A DNA stretch of 33,970 nt, from contig JASJXV010000021.1 in the NCBI GenBank assembly GCA_030123805.1, forward strand, positions 1 to 33,970, given 5' to 3'. This document shows, one piece after another, positions 16,211-23,689 of this stretch; the stretch's first letter is position 1, and the number at the start of each line of letters is the position of its first letter. The DNA comes from Gammaproteobacteria bacterium. GTDB taxonomy: Bacteria; Pseudomonadota; Gammaproteobacteria; Pseudomonadales; Azotimanducaceae. Under the pieces are notes generated by a model that saw nothing but the letters and a program-made list of their open reading frames with translations, did no database searches and was not told the origin of the DNA. Made by a program: the position numbers and the translations under genes.

Positions 16211-16932
16211 GTGCGGTTAACCGCTGGTGTGAAGGTATAACCGACACCACGGACGGTCTTTATAATTGTTGGCTTTTGTGGATCGGTCTCTATTTTGCGG
16301 CGCAAACGGCTTACCTGAACGTCAATGCTGCGATCGTAGGGATCCAGAGTGCGCCCTTTGGTCAGGTCGAGCAGTTGATCACGAGTGAGTATTCTTTTTG
16401 GATTGCTGACAAAAGCCAAGAGAAGGTCAAATTCCCCAGAGCTGAGTTCGATGTTGCTGCCATCGGGTGAAAGAACTTTTCTTTCGGACAGGTTAATTTT
16501 CCATTCGTCAAAGGCAAGTGTCTCATCCTGTGTGTCCTGCCCAGGATCTTTATATATATGCGTAGTCCGCCACAACACGGCCTTTATCCGGGCCACCAAC
16601 TCGCGGGGATTGAAGGGCTTTGCCATGTAGTCATCAGCGCCCATCTCAAGACCGATGATGCGATCTATTTCCTCACCCTTGGCAGTGAGAATAATGATGG
16701 GAATAGTCGAATTGACTCTGATTCGCCGGCAAATGGACAGACCGTCTTCACCCGGCATCATCAGGTCAAGTATAACCAGGTGAATTCTTTGCTCAGAGAG
16801 TATCCGCGCAACGGTCTCGCCGCTTTTAGCGGTTATCACCCGGAAGTTTTCCTTGGCAAGATAATGCGCAAGAAGATCCCGAATTTCGGTGTCATCGTCG
16901 ACGACCAGCAATTGTGTTTTATTGTTACACAT
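16207..16932 (-). CDS. OmpR-like response regulator
   Basis: 241 residues from ATG 16932; the longer in-frame start at 16986 adds an unrelated tail reaching back into the repeat region. The receiver domain has LLVVDDD, the phospho-acceptor D56 in VILDLMMPGEDGLSICRR, ILTAKGEEIDRIIGLEMGADD and the MAKPFNPRELVARIKAVL end. Several of these stretches are close to E. coli OmpR. The C-terminal winged helix includes LSSGEFDLLLAFVSNP, DPYDRSIDVQVSRLRRKIE and KTVRGVGYTF. It is the first gene of the operon with the EnvZ-like kinase. TTGTAACA repeats just upstream are good candidate binding sites, implying autoregulation and control of the divergent stress-protein/Mrp genes. Confidence 0.92.
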   Translation of the reverse strand: MCNNKTQLLVVDDDTEIRDLLAHYLAKENFRVITAKSGETVARILSEQRIHLVILDLMMPGEDGLSICRRIRVNSTIPIIILTAKGEEIDRIIGLEMGADDYMAKPFNPRELVARIKAVLWRTTHIYKDPGQDTQDETLAFDEWKINLSERKVLSPDGSNIELSSGEFDLLLAFVSNPKRILTRDQLLDLTKGRTLDPYDRSIDVQVSRLRRKIETDPQKPTIIKTVRGVGYTFTPAVNRT

Positions 16933-16977
16933 GGAAATTCCAATTATATCAGCGCAGAAGGGGTTATCCTCGCATTC

Positions 16978-17013
16978 TTGTAACAAATTGTAACATATTC
17001 AATATTTGTAACG
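16978..17013. promoter_or_regulatory. OmpR-type tandem binding sites between the two-component and USP/Mrp operons
   Basis: TTGTAACA occurs at 16978-16985 and again at 16988-16995, exactly 10 bases apart, with TTGTAACG at 17006-17013. Ten-base-spaced direct repeats with a GTAACA-like core are what OmpR dimers bind. They lie between the divergent starts at 16932 and 17106, so one protein could control both directions. The repeats are seen; occupancy is inferred. Confidence 0.55.
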
Positions 17014-17105
17014 AAATATTACATGTCAAAATGTTTTAGAAATCATATCCTTACAATCAGAGTGTATCTTGGACAAGGGTTGCAGCCAATGTTCAAGGAT
17101 AAAAA

Positions 17106-17954
17106 ATGATGTTACGTAACTTGCTGTTGCTTTTGGAGCCAACGCCCTCGGGGCTGGTAGCCAAAGAGGTTGCTTGCGGTATTGCAGCACAGGGGAATTG
17201 CAATATAACCGGGCTGGAAATACACGAAACGGATTGGCGACTAGACCAGGATAACCTGATAAAGTCACCTCGCACAATGCTTGTTGAACGCATCCAACAA
17301 CTGCAAAGCCGTCCTGACGAAGCAAAAACTAAAGCGCCGATTCAGGCTGACCAGATCGATTTAGACAATCTGTCTGATCTGAATATTTTCTACCATGAAA
17401 AGATACTATCCGGACCCAAATATGCGTTGCTATGTAAGGAAGCAGAAGGCAACGATCTAACAGTAATAGGGCGTGATGACAATGTCGGAGAGCATTGGTC
17501 GAAGGATGCCAAGGAAATTATCAACCTGATGCTTGAGTATCGGCCTAAACCCATCATTATTACGCCGCCCAAGTTTAAACCGGAACGCGATGTCTTGATC
17601 GCTTGTGATGGCAGCCCAGGATCTTCAAGGGCAGTTCAGTTGTTTGTCTTGATGGGTTTGGCGGGCGATCGAAACATTCATGTTCTGAGCGTTAACCGAA
17701 AAAAAAATGTCGCGAAGACCCGGGTCGATGCCATTGCAGCGTATCTGAAAAATCATCGCATCGGAGCAGTGCAATATGCTATCGATAGTCGCGCAGACCC
17801 AATAGACATTATTGTCGAAAAGATTAAAGAGACCAACTCTGCGCTTGTTGTGGCCGGTGCGTTCGGCTCCTCTGTCTGGCGGCGCAGCGTATTCGGCTCG
17901 GTGAGCGAATACCTGATCCGCTACTGTCCTGTGCCCCTGTTTTCATGTCAGTAA
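17106..17954 (+). CDS. Tandem universal stress protein (UspA family)
   Basis: 282 residues, the length of a two-domain universal stress protein. The C-terminal domain (about residues 155-280) is canonical: RDVLIACDGSPGSSRAV, then GAFGSSVWRRSVFGSVSEYL. The latter fits the G-2x-G-9x-G(S/T) ATP-binding motif exactly, and the end is IRYCPVPLF. The N-terminal domain is diverged, keeps only the alternating strand pattern (NLLLLLEPTPSGL, DLTVIGRDD), and shows no such motif. An AAGG lies upstream of ATG 17106. It is the first plus-strand gene after the OmpR-type sites, and about 77 bases separate it from the Mrp cluster. It could therefore act as a soluble stress or ATP-sensing partner of the antiporter. 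Confidence 0.85.
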   Translation: MMLRNLLLLLEPTPSGLVAKEVACGIAAQGNCNITGLEIHETDWRLDQDNLIKSPRTMLVERIQQLQSRPDEAKTKAPIQADQIDLDNLSDLNIFYHEKILSGPKYALLCKEAEGNDLTVIGRDDNVGEHWSKDAKEIINLMLEYRPKPIIITPPKFKPERDVLIACDGSPGSSRAVQLFVLMGLAGDRNIHVLSVNRKKNVAKTRVDAIAAYLKNHRIGAVQYAIDSRADPIDIIVEKIKETNSALVVAGAFGSSVWRRSVFGSVSEYLIRYCPVPLFSCQ

Positions 17955-18031
17955 AACAGCTACCAATATTTCAAAGGTGAATGACAAGTGATCAGTAATT
18001 CCCGCGCCAGTACCCGTTCAGGGGATTTCGC

Positions 18032-18502
18032 ATGCGACATAGCATAAGTTTATCGCTACTTCTTGCGGTTTTTTGGCTGCTCAACTCGGGTTACTACACT
18101 CCCCTGCTACTCTTTCTTGGGGCAGTCTCTGTTGCGCTTGTGATGTTCATATCGCACAGGATGGATATGGTGGATCACGAATCTCAACCACTGCACTTAA
18201 CGCTTCGCATACCCGGTTATTGGCTTTGGCTGCTCAAGGCCATCATATTGGCCAATGTAGATGTTGTGTACCGTATCTGGAGGGGTAACTCCAGCATAAG
18301 TCCGACCCGGTTTGTTCTCAAAGCCAGTCAAAGAACGGATATAGTTAAAGTGATCTACGCCAATTCAATCACGCTCACACCCGGTACGGTCGCGATAGAC
18401 CTTGAGGGGGATACCATTACCGTGCATGCCCTGACCAGGAAAGCTGTTGAGGAATTGAAATCCGGTGTAATGGAACGCCGGGTTAACCTGTTGGAATTGT
18501 GA
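18032..18502 (+). CDS. mrpE: Mrp-type Na+/H+ antiporter subunit E
   Basis: 156 residues with the MnhE/MbhA-type pattern: two N-terminal hydrophobic helices (LSLLLAVFWLLNSGYYTPLL, LFLGAVSVALVMFISHRMD), a third around LWLLKAIILANVDVVYRIW, and a conserved soluble C-terminal domain. That domain contains VIYANSITLTPGTVAIDLEG and VHALTRKAVEEL. MrpE is a membrane subunit needed for assembly and activity of the multi-subunit antiporter. It opens the cluster; its TGA shares one base with the ATG of subunit F. A GGGGAT lies before ATG 18032. Confidence 0.92.
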   Translation: MRHSISLSLLLAVFWLLNSGYYTPLLLFLGAVSVALVMFISHRMDMVDHESQPLHLTLRIPGYWLWLLKAIILANVDVVYRIWRGNSSISPTRFVLKASQRTDIVKVIYANSITLTPGTVAIDLEGDTITVHALTRKAVEELKSGVMERRVNLLEL

Positions 18503-18777
18503 TGTTGATCGGCGTGGCGGCTGCCATTTTAATTGTGATGATGTTGGCACTGATACGAGCATTTATTGGGCCGACACTATATGACCGTATTCTGGCCGTA
18601 AACATGTTTGGCACAAAAACGGTGTTGTTGATCGCCGTACTGGGTTTTTTAACGGCAAGACCTGATTTTCTTGATATCGCCCTGGCGTATGCGCTGATTA
18701 ACTTTATCAGTATAATCGGCGTGCTTCGGTTTTTTGAATATAACCGACCAAACTTTACAGATGGAAATCATGATTGA
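18502..18777 (+). CDS. mrpF: Mrp-type Na+/H+ antiporter subunit F
   Basis: 91 residues with three transmembrane helices, as expected for MnhF/MrpF. The conserved RAFIGPTLYDRILAVNMFGT loop and the DFLDIALAYALINFISIIGV helix are diagnostic. I chose ATG 18502 (TGATG junction with mrpE); the GTG at 18499 is the only other in-frame option. The 3' end overlaps mrpG by 17 bases, so translation of the cluster is tightly coupled. Confidence 0.92.
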   Translation: MLIGVAAAILIVMMLALIRAFIGPTLYDRILAVNMFGTKTVLLIAVLGFLTARPDFLDIALAYALINFISIIGVLRFFEYNRPNFTDGNHD

Positions 18778-19093
18778 CCTTCTCCTTAATATCGGTAGCG
18801 GGATACTGCTGATTCTGGGCGGATTTTTTTGTGTTTCCGGCGGTGTCGGCCTGTTGCGCTTTCCGGATTTTTATACACGCATGCATGCTGCTGGGGTTAC
18901 CGATACGCTGGGTGCGGGTTTGATTTTGGTAGGTCTGATGCTGCAGTCAACACACCTCATAGTCTTGTTGAAACTGATTCTGGTACTTCTGTTTGCCTTG
19001 TTGACCGGTCCGGCGGCAAGCCACGCACTGGCAAAAGCGGCCATGCATGGCAATCTAAAGCCCCTGTTGTACAGGGATAAAAGCACAAGATAA
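18761..19093 (+). CDS. mrpG: Mrp-type Na+/H+ antiporter subunit G
   Basis: 110 residues with the MnhG/PhaG signature GLLRFPDFYTRMHAAGVTDTL between the first and second of three transmembrane helices. Start choices are ATG 18761 or ATG 18770, both inside mrpF; family N-termini fit either one, and the longer frame start at 18734 is less likely. The TAA at 19091-19093 overlaps the AAGGAG that serves the next gene, so ribosomes finishing mrpG end on the next initiation site. Confidence 0.9.
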   Translation: MEIMIDLLLNIGSGILLILGGFFCVSGGVGLLRFPDFYTRMHAAGVTDTLGAGLILVGLMLQSTHLIVLLKLILVLLFALLTGPAASHALAKAAMHGNLKPLLYRDKSTR

Positions 19094-19107
19094 GGAGAGA
19101 TGCCATC
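19092..19107 (+). promoter_or_regulatory. Strong ribosome binding site in front of an apparent ATC start
   Basis: AAGGAG at 19092-19097 is followed seven bases later by ATC at 19105-19107, in frame with the MrpB-type fusion gene. The only ATG nearby (19100) is too close to the AAGGAG and in a frame that stops after five codons (TAA 19115-19117). The next conventional in-frame start, TTG 19141, would remove twelve residues of the first membrane helix. Confidence 0.55.
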
Positions 19108-20097
19108 GAACTTATAATCGATATCGTCCTGCTGGGATTTTTGCTGTTCACAGCTCTGGCGATAGCCAGAGTCAAAGACCTGTTTGCCGCGGTAATGCTC
19201 ATGGGTATCTACAGTCTGTTGACCGCCAGCCTGTTTGTCGTCATGCATGCAGTGGACGTCGCCTTTACTGAAGCTGTGGTCGGCGCGGGAATATCAACTC
19301 TGCTTATGCTGAAGGCCCTGGCTTTGACGGGACCCCATCAAAACAATTCATCGTACCGATCCATGCTGGCGCTGGTCGTGGTGCTGATTAGTGGCGCGCT
19401 GCTGATTTATGGCACATGGGATATACCGCCTTTCGCTTCCGCTTCCGCTCCGATTCATCAACACGTAGCGCCGCATTACATCCAGAACTCCATGCAAGAG
19501 ACAGGCGTGCGGAATGTTGTGACTGCGATTCTAGCCAGTTACCGTGGTTTCGATACCTTCGGTGAACTCGTTGTGGTATTTACGGCGAGTGTTGGCGTTA
19601 TGGGGCTGCTGGCCGTGACACATCCCCACGACAAGTATCACGATGGTGATGCTGCAGCCATGCAGCAGCATTTGATTCTCCGGATTGTGGTCAAAATGCT
19701 GATCCCCCTGATATTGATCTTTGCCCTTTATGTGCAGTTTCACGGCGACTATGGTCCAGGCGGCGGTTTTCAGGCTGGCGTCATATTTGCTTCAGCTATC
19801 ATCCTGTATTCCATGGTGTTCGGCTCACATGCGGCGCAACAAGTAGTCAACCGGACTGTGATCCAAATTCTCGCTGCGCTCGGTGTGCTTATTTACGGCA
19901 GCGTTGGGATTGTCTCCCTGTTGATGGGAAGAAATTTCCTCGACTATAGCGCGCTGTTGCCGGACCCTGTCGACGGCCAGCATCTGGGGATATTGCTGGT
20001 TGAGTTAGGCGTGGGTATTACCGTTGCAGCGGCAATGATCATTATCTTTTTTTCTTTCAGCGACCGCGTGGTCAGCGAAGAGGTCAGCCCGGAATGA
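19105..20097 (+). CDS. mrpB: Mrp antiporter fusion subunit: DUF4040/MbhD + MbhE + MnhB
   Basis: About 330 residues if initiated at ATC 19105. The first part (IELIIDIVLLGFLLFTALAI, FAAVMLMGIYSLLTASLFVV, VDVAFTEAVVGAGISTLLML) is the DUF4040/MbhD unit that in classical systems forms part of the MrpA C-terminus. A middle segment (GVRNVVTAILASYRGFDTFG ... VVVFTASVGVMGLLA) matches the MbhE/MrpA-tail portion. The last 130 residues (LILRIVVKMLIPLILIFALY, FHGDYGPGGGFQAGVIFASA) are MnhB/MrpB. These membrane helices sit at the cation-path end of the complex. The stop overlaps mrpC by four bases. The frame also allows TTG 19141, but that loses part of helix 1. Confidence 0.85.
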   Translation: MELIIDIVLLGFLLFTALAIARVKDLFAAVMLMGIYSLLTASLFVVMHAVDVAFTEAVVGAGISTLLMLKALALTGPHQNNSSYRSMLALVVVLISGALLIYGTWDIPPFASASAPIHQHVAPHYIQNSMQETGVRNVVTAILASYRGFDTFGELVVVFTASVGVMGLLAVTHPHDKYHDGDAAAMQQHLILRIVVKMLIPLILIFALYVQFHGDYGPGGGFQAGVIFASAIILYSMVFGSHAAQQVVNRTVIQILAALGVLIYGSVGIVSLLMGRNFLDYSALLPDPVDGQHLGILLVELGVGITVAAAMIIIFFSFSDRVVSEEVSPE

Positions 20098-20447
20098 TTT
20101 TGGGGACATATAACTATTGGGTGGTAATCGCGCTGATGATGATCGGCTTATTCGTGGTTATCGCACATGGCAATCTGCTGAAGAAGGTGATCGGCTTAAG
20201 CATCCTGCAAACGTCCGTTTTTATCCTTTACATCAGTATGTCCTACATCAGCGGCGGCACCGCTCCGATACTGGAGCATGGCGTTGAATTATATTCGAAC
20301 CCATTACCCCATGTGTTGATTCTGACGGCAATTGTGGTCGGGATTGCAACGACGGCGCTGGCTCTTGCGCTGGTTATCCGCATCAAGGAAACCTACGGCA
20401 CTATTGAAGAACAGGAGATACAGGCAAGAGATCTTCACGAGTGTTAA
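20094..20447 (+). CDS. mrpC: Mrp-type Na+/H+ antiporter subunit C (NuoK-like)
   Basis: 117 residues, three transmembrane helices, homologous to NuoK. HGNLLKKVIGLSILQTSVFI and YSNPLPHVLILTAIVVGIAT are MnhC hallmarks; the latter helix normally precedes a short basic-acidic tail, here IKETYGTIEEQE. It starts in an ATGA overlap with the fusion subunit and its own stop overlaps the next gene's GTG start by seven bases. Glu residues in the middle helices of NuoK-type subunits carry protons. The only acidic membrane-region residues here are those around EHGVELYSN. Confidence 0.93.
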   Translation: MILGTYNYWVVIALMMIGLFVVIAHGNLLKKVIGLSILQTSVFILYISMSYISGGTAPILEHGVELYSNPLPHVLILTAIVVGIATTALALALVIRIKETYGTIEEQEIQARDLHEC

Positions 20448-21919
20448 CGCATCTCCCCATATTGCAGGTCATAGTTCCATTGATGGCGGCGCCGATCTGT
20501 TTGATGCTGCGACCAGTCCGGTTGGTATGGTTGTTCGCGCTGATTGCGAGTGCTATGGTCTTTCTCATCAGTGTGGCGCTGTTACAGCAGGTAGTGCAAA
20601 GCGGTACCATCATCTATGAGATAGGTGGGTGGAGTGCGCCCTGGGGGATCGAGTATCGTATTGACCTGCTCAACGCATATCTGTTATTGATCATATCTGC
20701 AATTAGCACCGTCATATTGCTTTCAACACACACCAGTATCCAAAGCGAGCTCGCTGCCGAAAGGCACACCTTTTTTTATGTTGCTTACTTGCTGTGCCTG
20801 GCGGGATTGCTGGGCATCGCTGCCACGGGCGACCTCTTTAATGTCTTCGTGTTCCTCGAAATATCCGCCTTGTCTTCCTACGCGCTAATCGCCCTGGGTA
20901 ATAATCGCCGAGCCCTTTGGGCCTCCTACCAGTATTTAATTATGGGTACGATCGGCGCCACCTTTATCCTGATCGGCATCGGCCTGATGTACGTGATGAC
21001 CGGCACTCTCAACATGTACGACCTTTCACAACGATTGCCGGAGGTCTCCGATTCGCGAACGGTGTTCACCGCTTTTGCCTTCTTTATCGTCGGCGTCTGT
21101 TTGAAACTGGCTTTGTTCCCTCTGCACATGTGGTTGCCCAATGCTTACGCCTATGCGCCCTCTGCGGTCACCGCCTTGCTTGCCGCCACTGCGACTAAAG
21201 TCGCCGTTTATATACTGATACGATTTATTTTTTCAGTATTCGGGGTGGAGTTTTCCTTCTCGCACTTTCCTTTACAGGATATTTTCCTGGTGTTGAGCCT
21301 GGCCGGAATTCTTATCGCCTCAACGACAGCGATTTTTCAGCAAAACGTCAAACGCATTCTGGCCTATTCGAGTGTTGCACAGGTTGGCTACATGATTCTC
21401 GGGTTTAGCATCGGCAATCCGGCGGGACTGATGGCAACGTTGCTGCATCTCTTTAATCATGCCTTGATGAAAGGCGCCCTGTTCCTTGCAGTGGGCGCCG
21501 TAATGTATCGCGTTGGCGGGGTTCAGCTCAGCGATTTTGCCGGGCTGGGCAAGCGCATGCCGTGGACCATGGCCGCGATCGTTATCGGTGGTTTAAGTCT
21601 GATAGGCGTGCCATTGACGGTCGGTTTTGTCAGCAAATGGTACCTGGTGGCAGCCGTACTGGAACGGGGCTGGTGGCCGGTTGCGGTATTTATTCTGGTG
21701 GGTTCACTGCTGGCTGTAATCTATATTTGGCGCATTGTCGAAGCCGCGTATTTCCAACTTCCAGCGCCTGGCAATGCAGAGGTGAGAGAAGCACCACTGA
21801 GTTTGCTGATACCGACCTGGATGCTGGTGGTGGCCAATATTTATTTCGGCCTTGATACGCGATTGACGGTTGGTATAAGCGAATCAATCGCAAAAATGTT
21901 GTTCGGAGTTGAGCCATGA
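20441..21919 (+). CDS. mrpD: Mrp-type antiporter subunit D, copy 1 (NuoM/N-like proton channel)
   Basis: 492 residues, about 14 membrane helices, of the proton-conducting family shared with complex I. The charge relay of a functional channel is present: E140 in DLFNVFVFLEISALSSYA, K222 in VCLKLALFPLHMWLPNAY and K253 in AATATKVAVYILIR. A later relay region reads FNHALMKGALFLAVGA. It starts with GTG 20441 inside mrpC. Of the three channel-like subunits here this is nearest to classical MrpD. It couples to C, the fusion protein and the other D-like subunits in one membrane complex. Confidence 0.92.
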   Translation: MLTHLPILQVIVPLMAAPICLMLRPVRLVWLFALIASAMVFLISVALLQQVVQSGTIIYEIGGWSAPWGIEYRIDLLNAYLLLIISAISTVILLSTHTSIQSELAAERHTFFYVAYLLCLAGLLGIAATGDLFNVFVFLEISALSSYALIALGNNRRALWASYQYLIMGTIGATFILIGIGLMYVMTGTLNMYDLSQRLPEVSDSRTVFTAFAFFIVGVCLKLALFPLHMWLPNAYAYAPSAVTALLAATATKVAVYILIRFIFSVFGVEFSFSHFPLQDIFLVLSLAGILIASTTAIFQQNVKRILAYSSVAQVGYMILGFSIGNPAGLMATLLHLFNHALMKGALFLAVGAVMYRVGGVQLSDFAGLGKRMPWTMAAIVIGGLSLIGVPLTVGFVSKWYLVAAVLERGWWPVAVFILVGSLLAVIYIWRIVEAAYFQLPAPGNAEVREAPLSLLIPTWMLVVANIYFGLDTRLTVGISESIAKMLFGVEP

Positions 21920-23409
21920 TGTGGTTATCGCCCGAAACAATGTTGCAGTTGAGTATAGTGCTCCCGGTTTTGGCAACTGCCGGTATCATCGCCGCAGGCT
22001 CTTATCCGAATATACGCGAAGCGATAAGCATCACTGCCGGCTTGCTGCTGTTATATCTGGTTGTCAATTTATACATGGCCCTCGATAACGGTGCAATCGT
22101 CAGCGTCCTGTGGTTGGAGCCGCTGCCTGGACTGGCCATCAAATTCAGAATCGAAGCGCTGGGTGTGATGTTCTCCCTCATTGCCGGTTTTCTATGGCCG
22201 GTTACCACCATTTATTCCATTGGTTATATGCGCGCTCACAATGAACCGCATCAAACGCGGTTTTATGCCTGCTTTGCCATCGCGATTACCTGTGTCATGG
22301 GCGTGGCTTATGCCGACAACCTGTTCACATTGTTTGTGTTTTACGAATTTCTGACATTATCCACTTACCCACTGGTAACTCACGCAGGCACTGAAAAGGC
22401 CAGACAGGGAGGTCGGGTATACCTGGGACTGTTGTTGGGCACATCCATCGTCTTCTTCTTGCTGGCTATCATCGGCACCTGGCTTCTGGCCGGTACGCTG
22501 GACTTTGTGCACGGGGGCGTTTTTGGCAACGAACCCTCATCCTACGTCCTGGGAGTTTTACTGGTGTTGTTTGTCTTTGGCATCGGCAAGGCAGCGATCA
22601 TGCCGTTCCATCGCTGGTTACCGGCTGCTATGGTCGCGCCGACGCCTGTGAGCGCACTGCTGCATGCCGTTGCCGTGGTCAAAGCAGGGGTGTTCACCCT
22701 ATTGAAGGTGGTTGTATTTATTTTCGGCATCGATCTGGTGGGTATCCTTCCCACCACCCAGGGTCTGCTGTACCTTGCCGGTGCCTCGGTACTGCTGGCG
22801 TCGCTGATAGCCATGCGCCAGGACAATTTAAAGGCTCGACTGGCATATTCAACCATTAGTCAGCTGAACTATATAACGATAGGCGCGTTGCTGGCGACTG
22901 GTACTTCACTGACCGGTAGTGCAATGCATATTGTAATGCACGCCTTTGGCAAGATCACGCTGTTTTTTTGTGCGGGCGCGATCCTCACGGCGGCGCATCA
23001 AACCGAGATCAGCCGAATGCAGGGTCTGGGCCGACAAATGCCCATAACGATGACTGCATTTTTCATCGGCAGTCTCAGCATCATCGGTGTTCCGCCTACC
23101 GGTGGCAGCTGGAGCAAGTGGTATCTGATGATGGCAACCTTAGAAACCGGGCAGTGGATTCTAATGGCCGTGTTAATGCTCAGCGCATTGTTGAATGTTG
23201 CTTATCTTCTGCCTATTCCGATACGCGCATTCCTCCCGGCCAAGAGCGCTCAAACCTTTAGCACCGGTATCAAAGAGGCGCCGTTGCTCTCGCTGATAGC
23301 ACTGTCAATAACCGCGCTGGGTTGCGTGGCATTATTTCTGTTCCCGCAATCGCTACACGAGCTGGTCAACGCCATTCTAAATGCACCCGGATTGAATCAT
23401 GGACCATAA
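21916..23409 (+). CDS. Mrp-type antiporter subunit D, copy 2
   Basis: 497 residues of the same proton-channel family but clearly diverged from copy 1. Relay residues are E144 in LFTLFVFYEFLTLSTYPLV, K225 in FGIGKAAIMPFHRWLPAAM and K256 in LLHAVAVVKAGVFTLLK, plus HIVMHAFGKITLFFCAGA. The TAPTPVSALLHA-type loop (here VAPTPVSALLHA) is more NuoL/MrpA-like than in copy 1. This subunit may therefore stand in for the missing MrpA N-terminal channel. The start ATG 21916 overlaps the preceding stop by four bases and its 3' end overlaps the small membrane protein by 11 bases. Confidence 0.9.
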   Translation: MMWLSPETMLQLSIVLPVLATAGIIAAGSYPNIREAISITAGLLLLYLVVNLYMALDNGAIVSVLWLEPLPGLAIKFRIEALGVMFSLIAGFLWPVTTIYSIGYMRAHNEPHQTRFYACFAIAITCVMGVAYADNLFTLFVFYEFLTLSTYPLVTHAGTEKARQGGRVYLGLLLGTSIVFFLLAIIGTWLLAGTLDFVHGGVFGNEPSSYVLGVLLVLFVFGIGKAAIMPFHRWLPAAMVAPTPVSALLHAVAVVKAGVFTLLKVVVFIFGIDLVGILPTTQGLLYLAGASVLLASLIAMRQDNLKARLAYSTISQLNYITIGALLATGTSLTGSAMHIVMHAFGKITLFFCAGAILTAAHQTEISRMQGLGRQMPITMTAFFIGSLSIIGVPPTGGSWSKWYLMMATLETGQWILMAVLMLSALLNVAYLLPIPIRAFLPAKSAQTFSTGIKEAPLLSLIALSITALGCVALFLFPQSLHELVNAILNAPGLNHGP

Positions 23410-23689
23410 AGACAAACATCTATTCGACAATCCGCAAAACGTCAAGCGGATCCTGCGCATCTTGTACCTTATCTGCGCGCTTCTATTCGCCATGGATTTC
23501 ATCCTGCCTCGTCACACGACGCATAGCTGGGAGAACCTGTGGGGTTTCTATGCGATTTATGGCTTTGTCGGCTGCGTCTTGCTGGTGCTGATTGCCAAAT
23601 GGATGCGCAAGTTCTTGATGCGGCCGGAGAACTATTACGATAGTCACGAGTTGCAAGGCATAGAGAGTGACAACAATGTGGATGCTTGA
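23399..23689 (+). CDS. Small two-helix membrane protein of the Mrp cluster
   Basis: 96 residues, embedded between two antiporter subunits with overlaps at both ends (11 and 14 bases), so it is surely translated with them. The N-terminal 18 residues are charged (MDHKDKHLFDNPQNVKRI). Two hydrophobic helices follow, about residues 19-37 (LRILYLICALLFAMDFIL) and 48-67 (FYAIYGFVGCVLLVLIAKWM), then a basic stop and an acidic tail (YDSHELQGIESDNNVDA). It is not one of the classical MrpA-G subunits. I do not recognise the family by name; an accessory or assembly subunit is the natural guess. Confidence 0.8.
   Translation: MDHKDKHLFDNPQNVKRILRILYLICALLFAMDFILPRHTTHSWENLWGFYAIYGFVGCVLLVLIAKWMRKFLMRPENYYDSHELQGIESDNNVDA

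Noticed and set aside
16207-17013. Assignment of the two-component system as RstAB because TACAATTTGTTACA on the minus strand nearly fits an RstA box
   Set aside because: The receiver sequence (LPGEDGLSICRR-type motif, AKGEEIDRIIGLE, KPFNPREL) is much closer to OmpR, and OmpR sites explain the repeats equally well.
19100-19117. A five-codon ATG leader peptide (19100-19117) before the MrpB fusion gene
   Set aside because: The ATG is only two bases from the AAGGAG, too close for efficient initiation, so the ATC start is the better reading.
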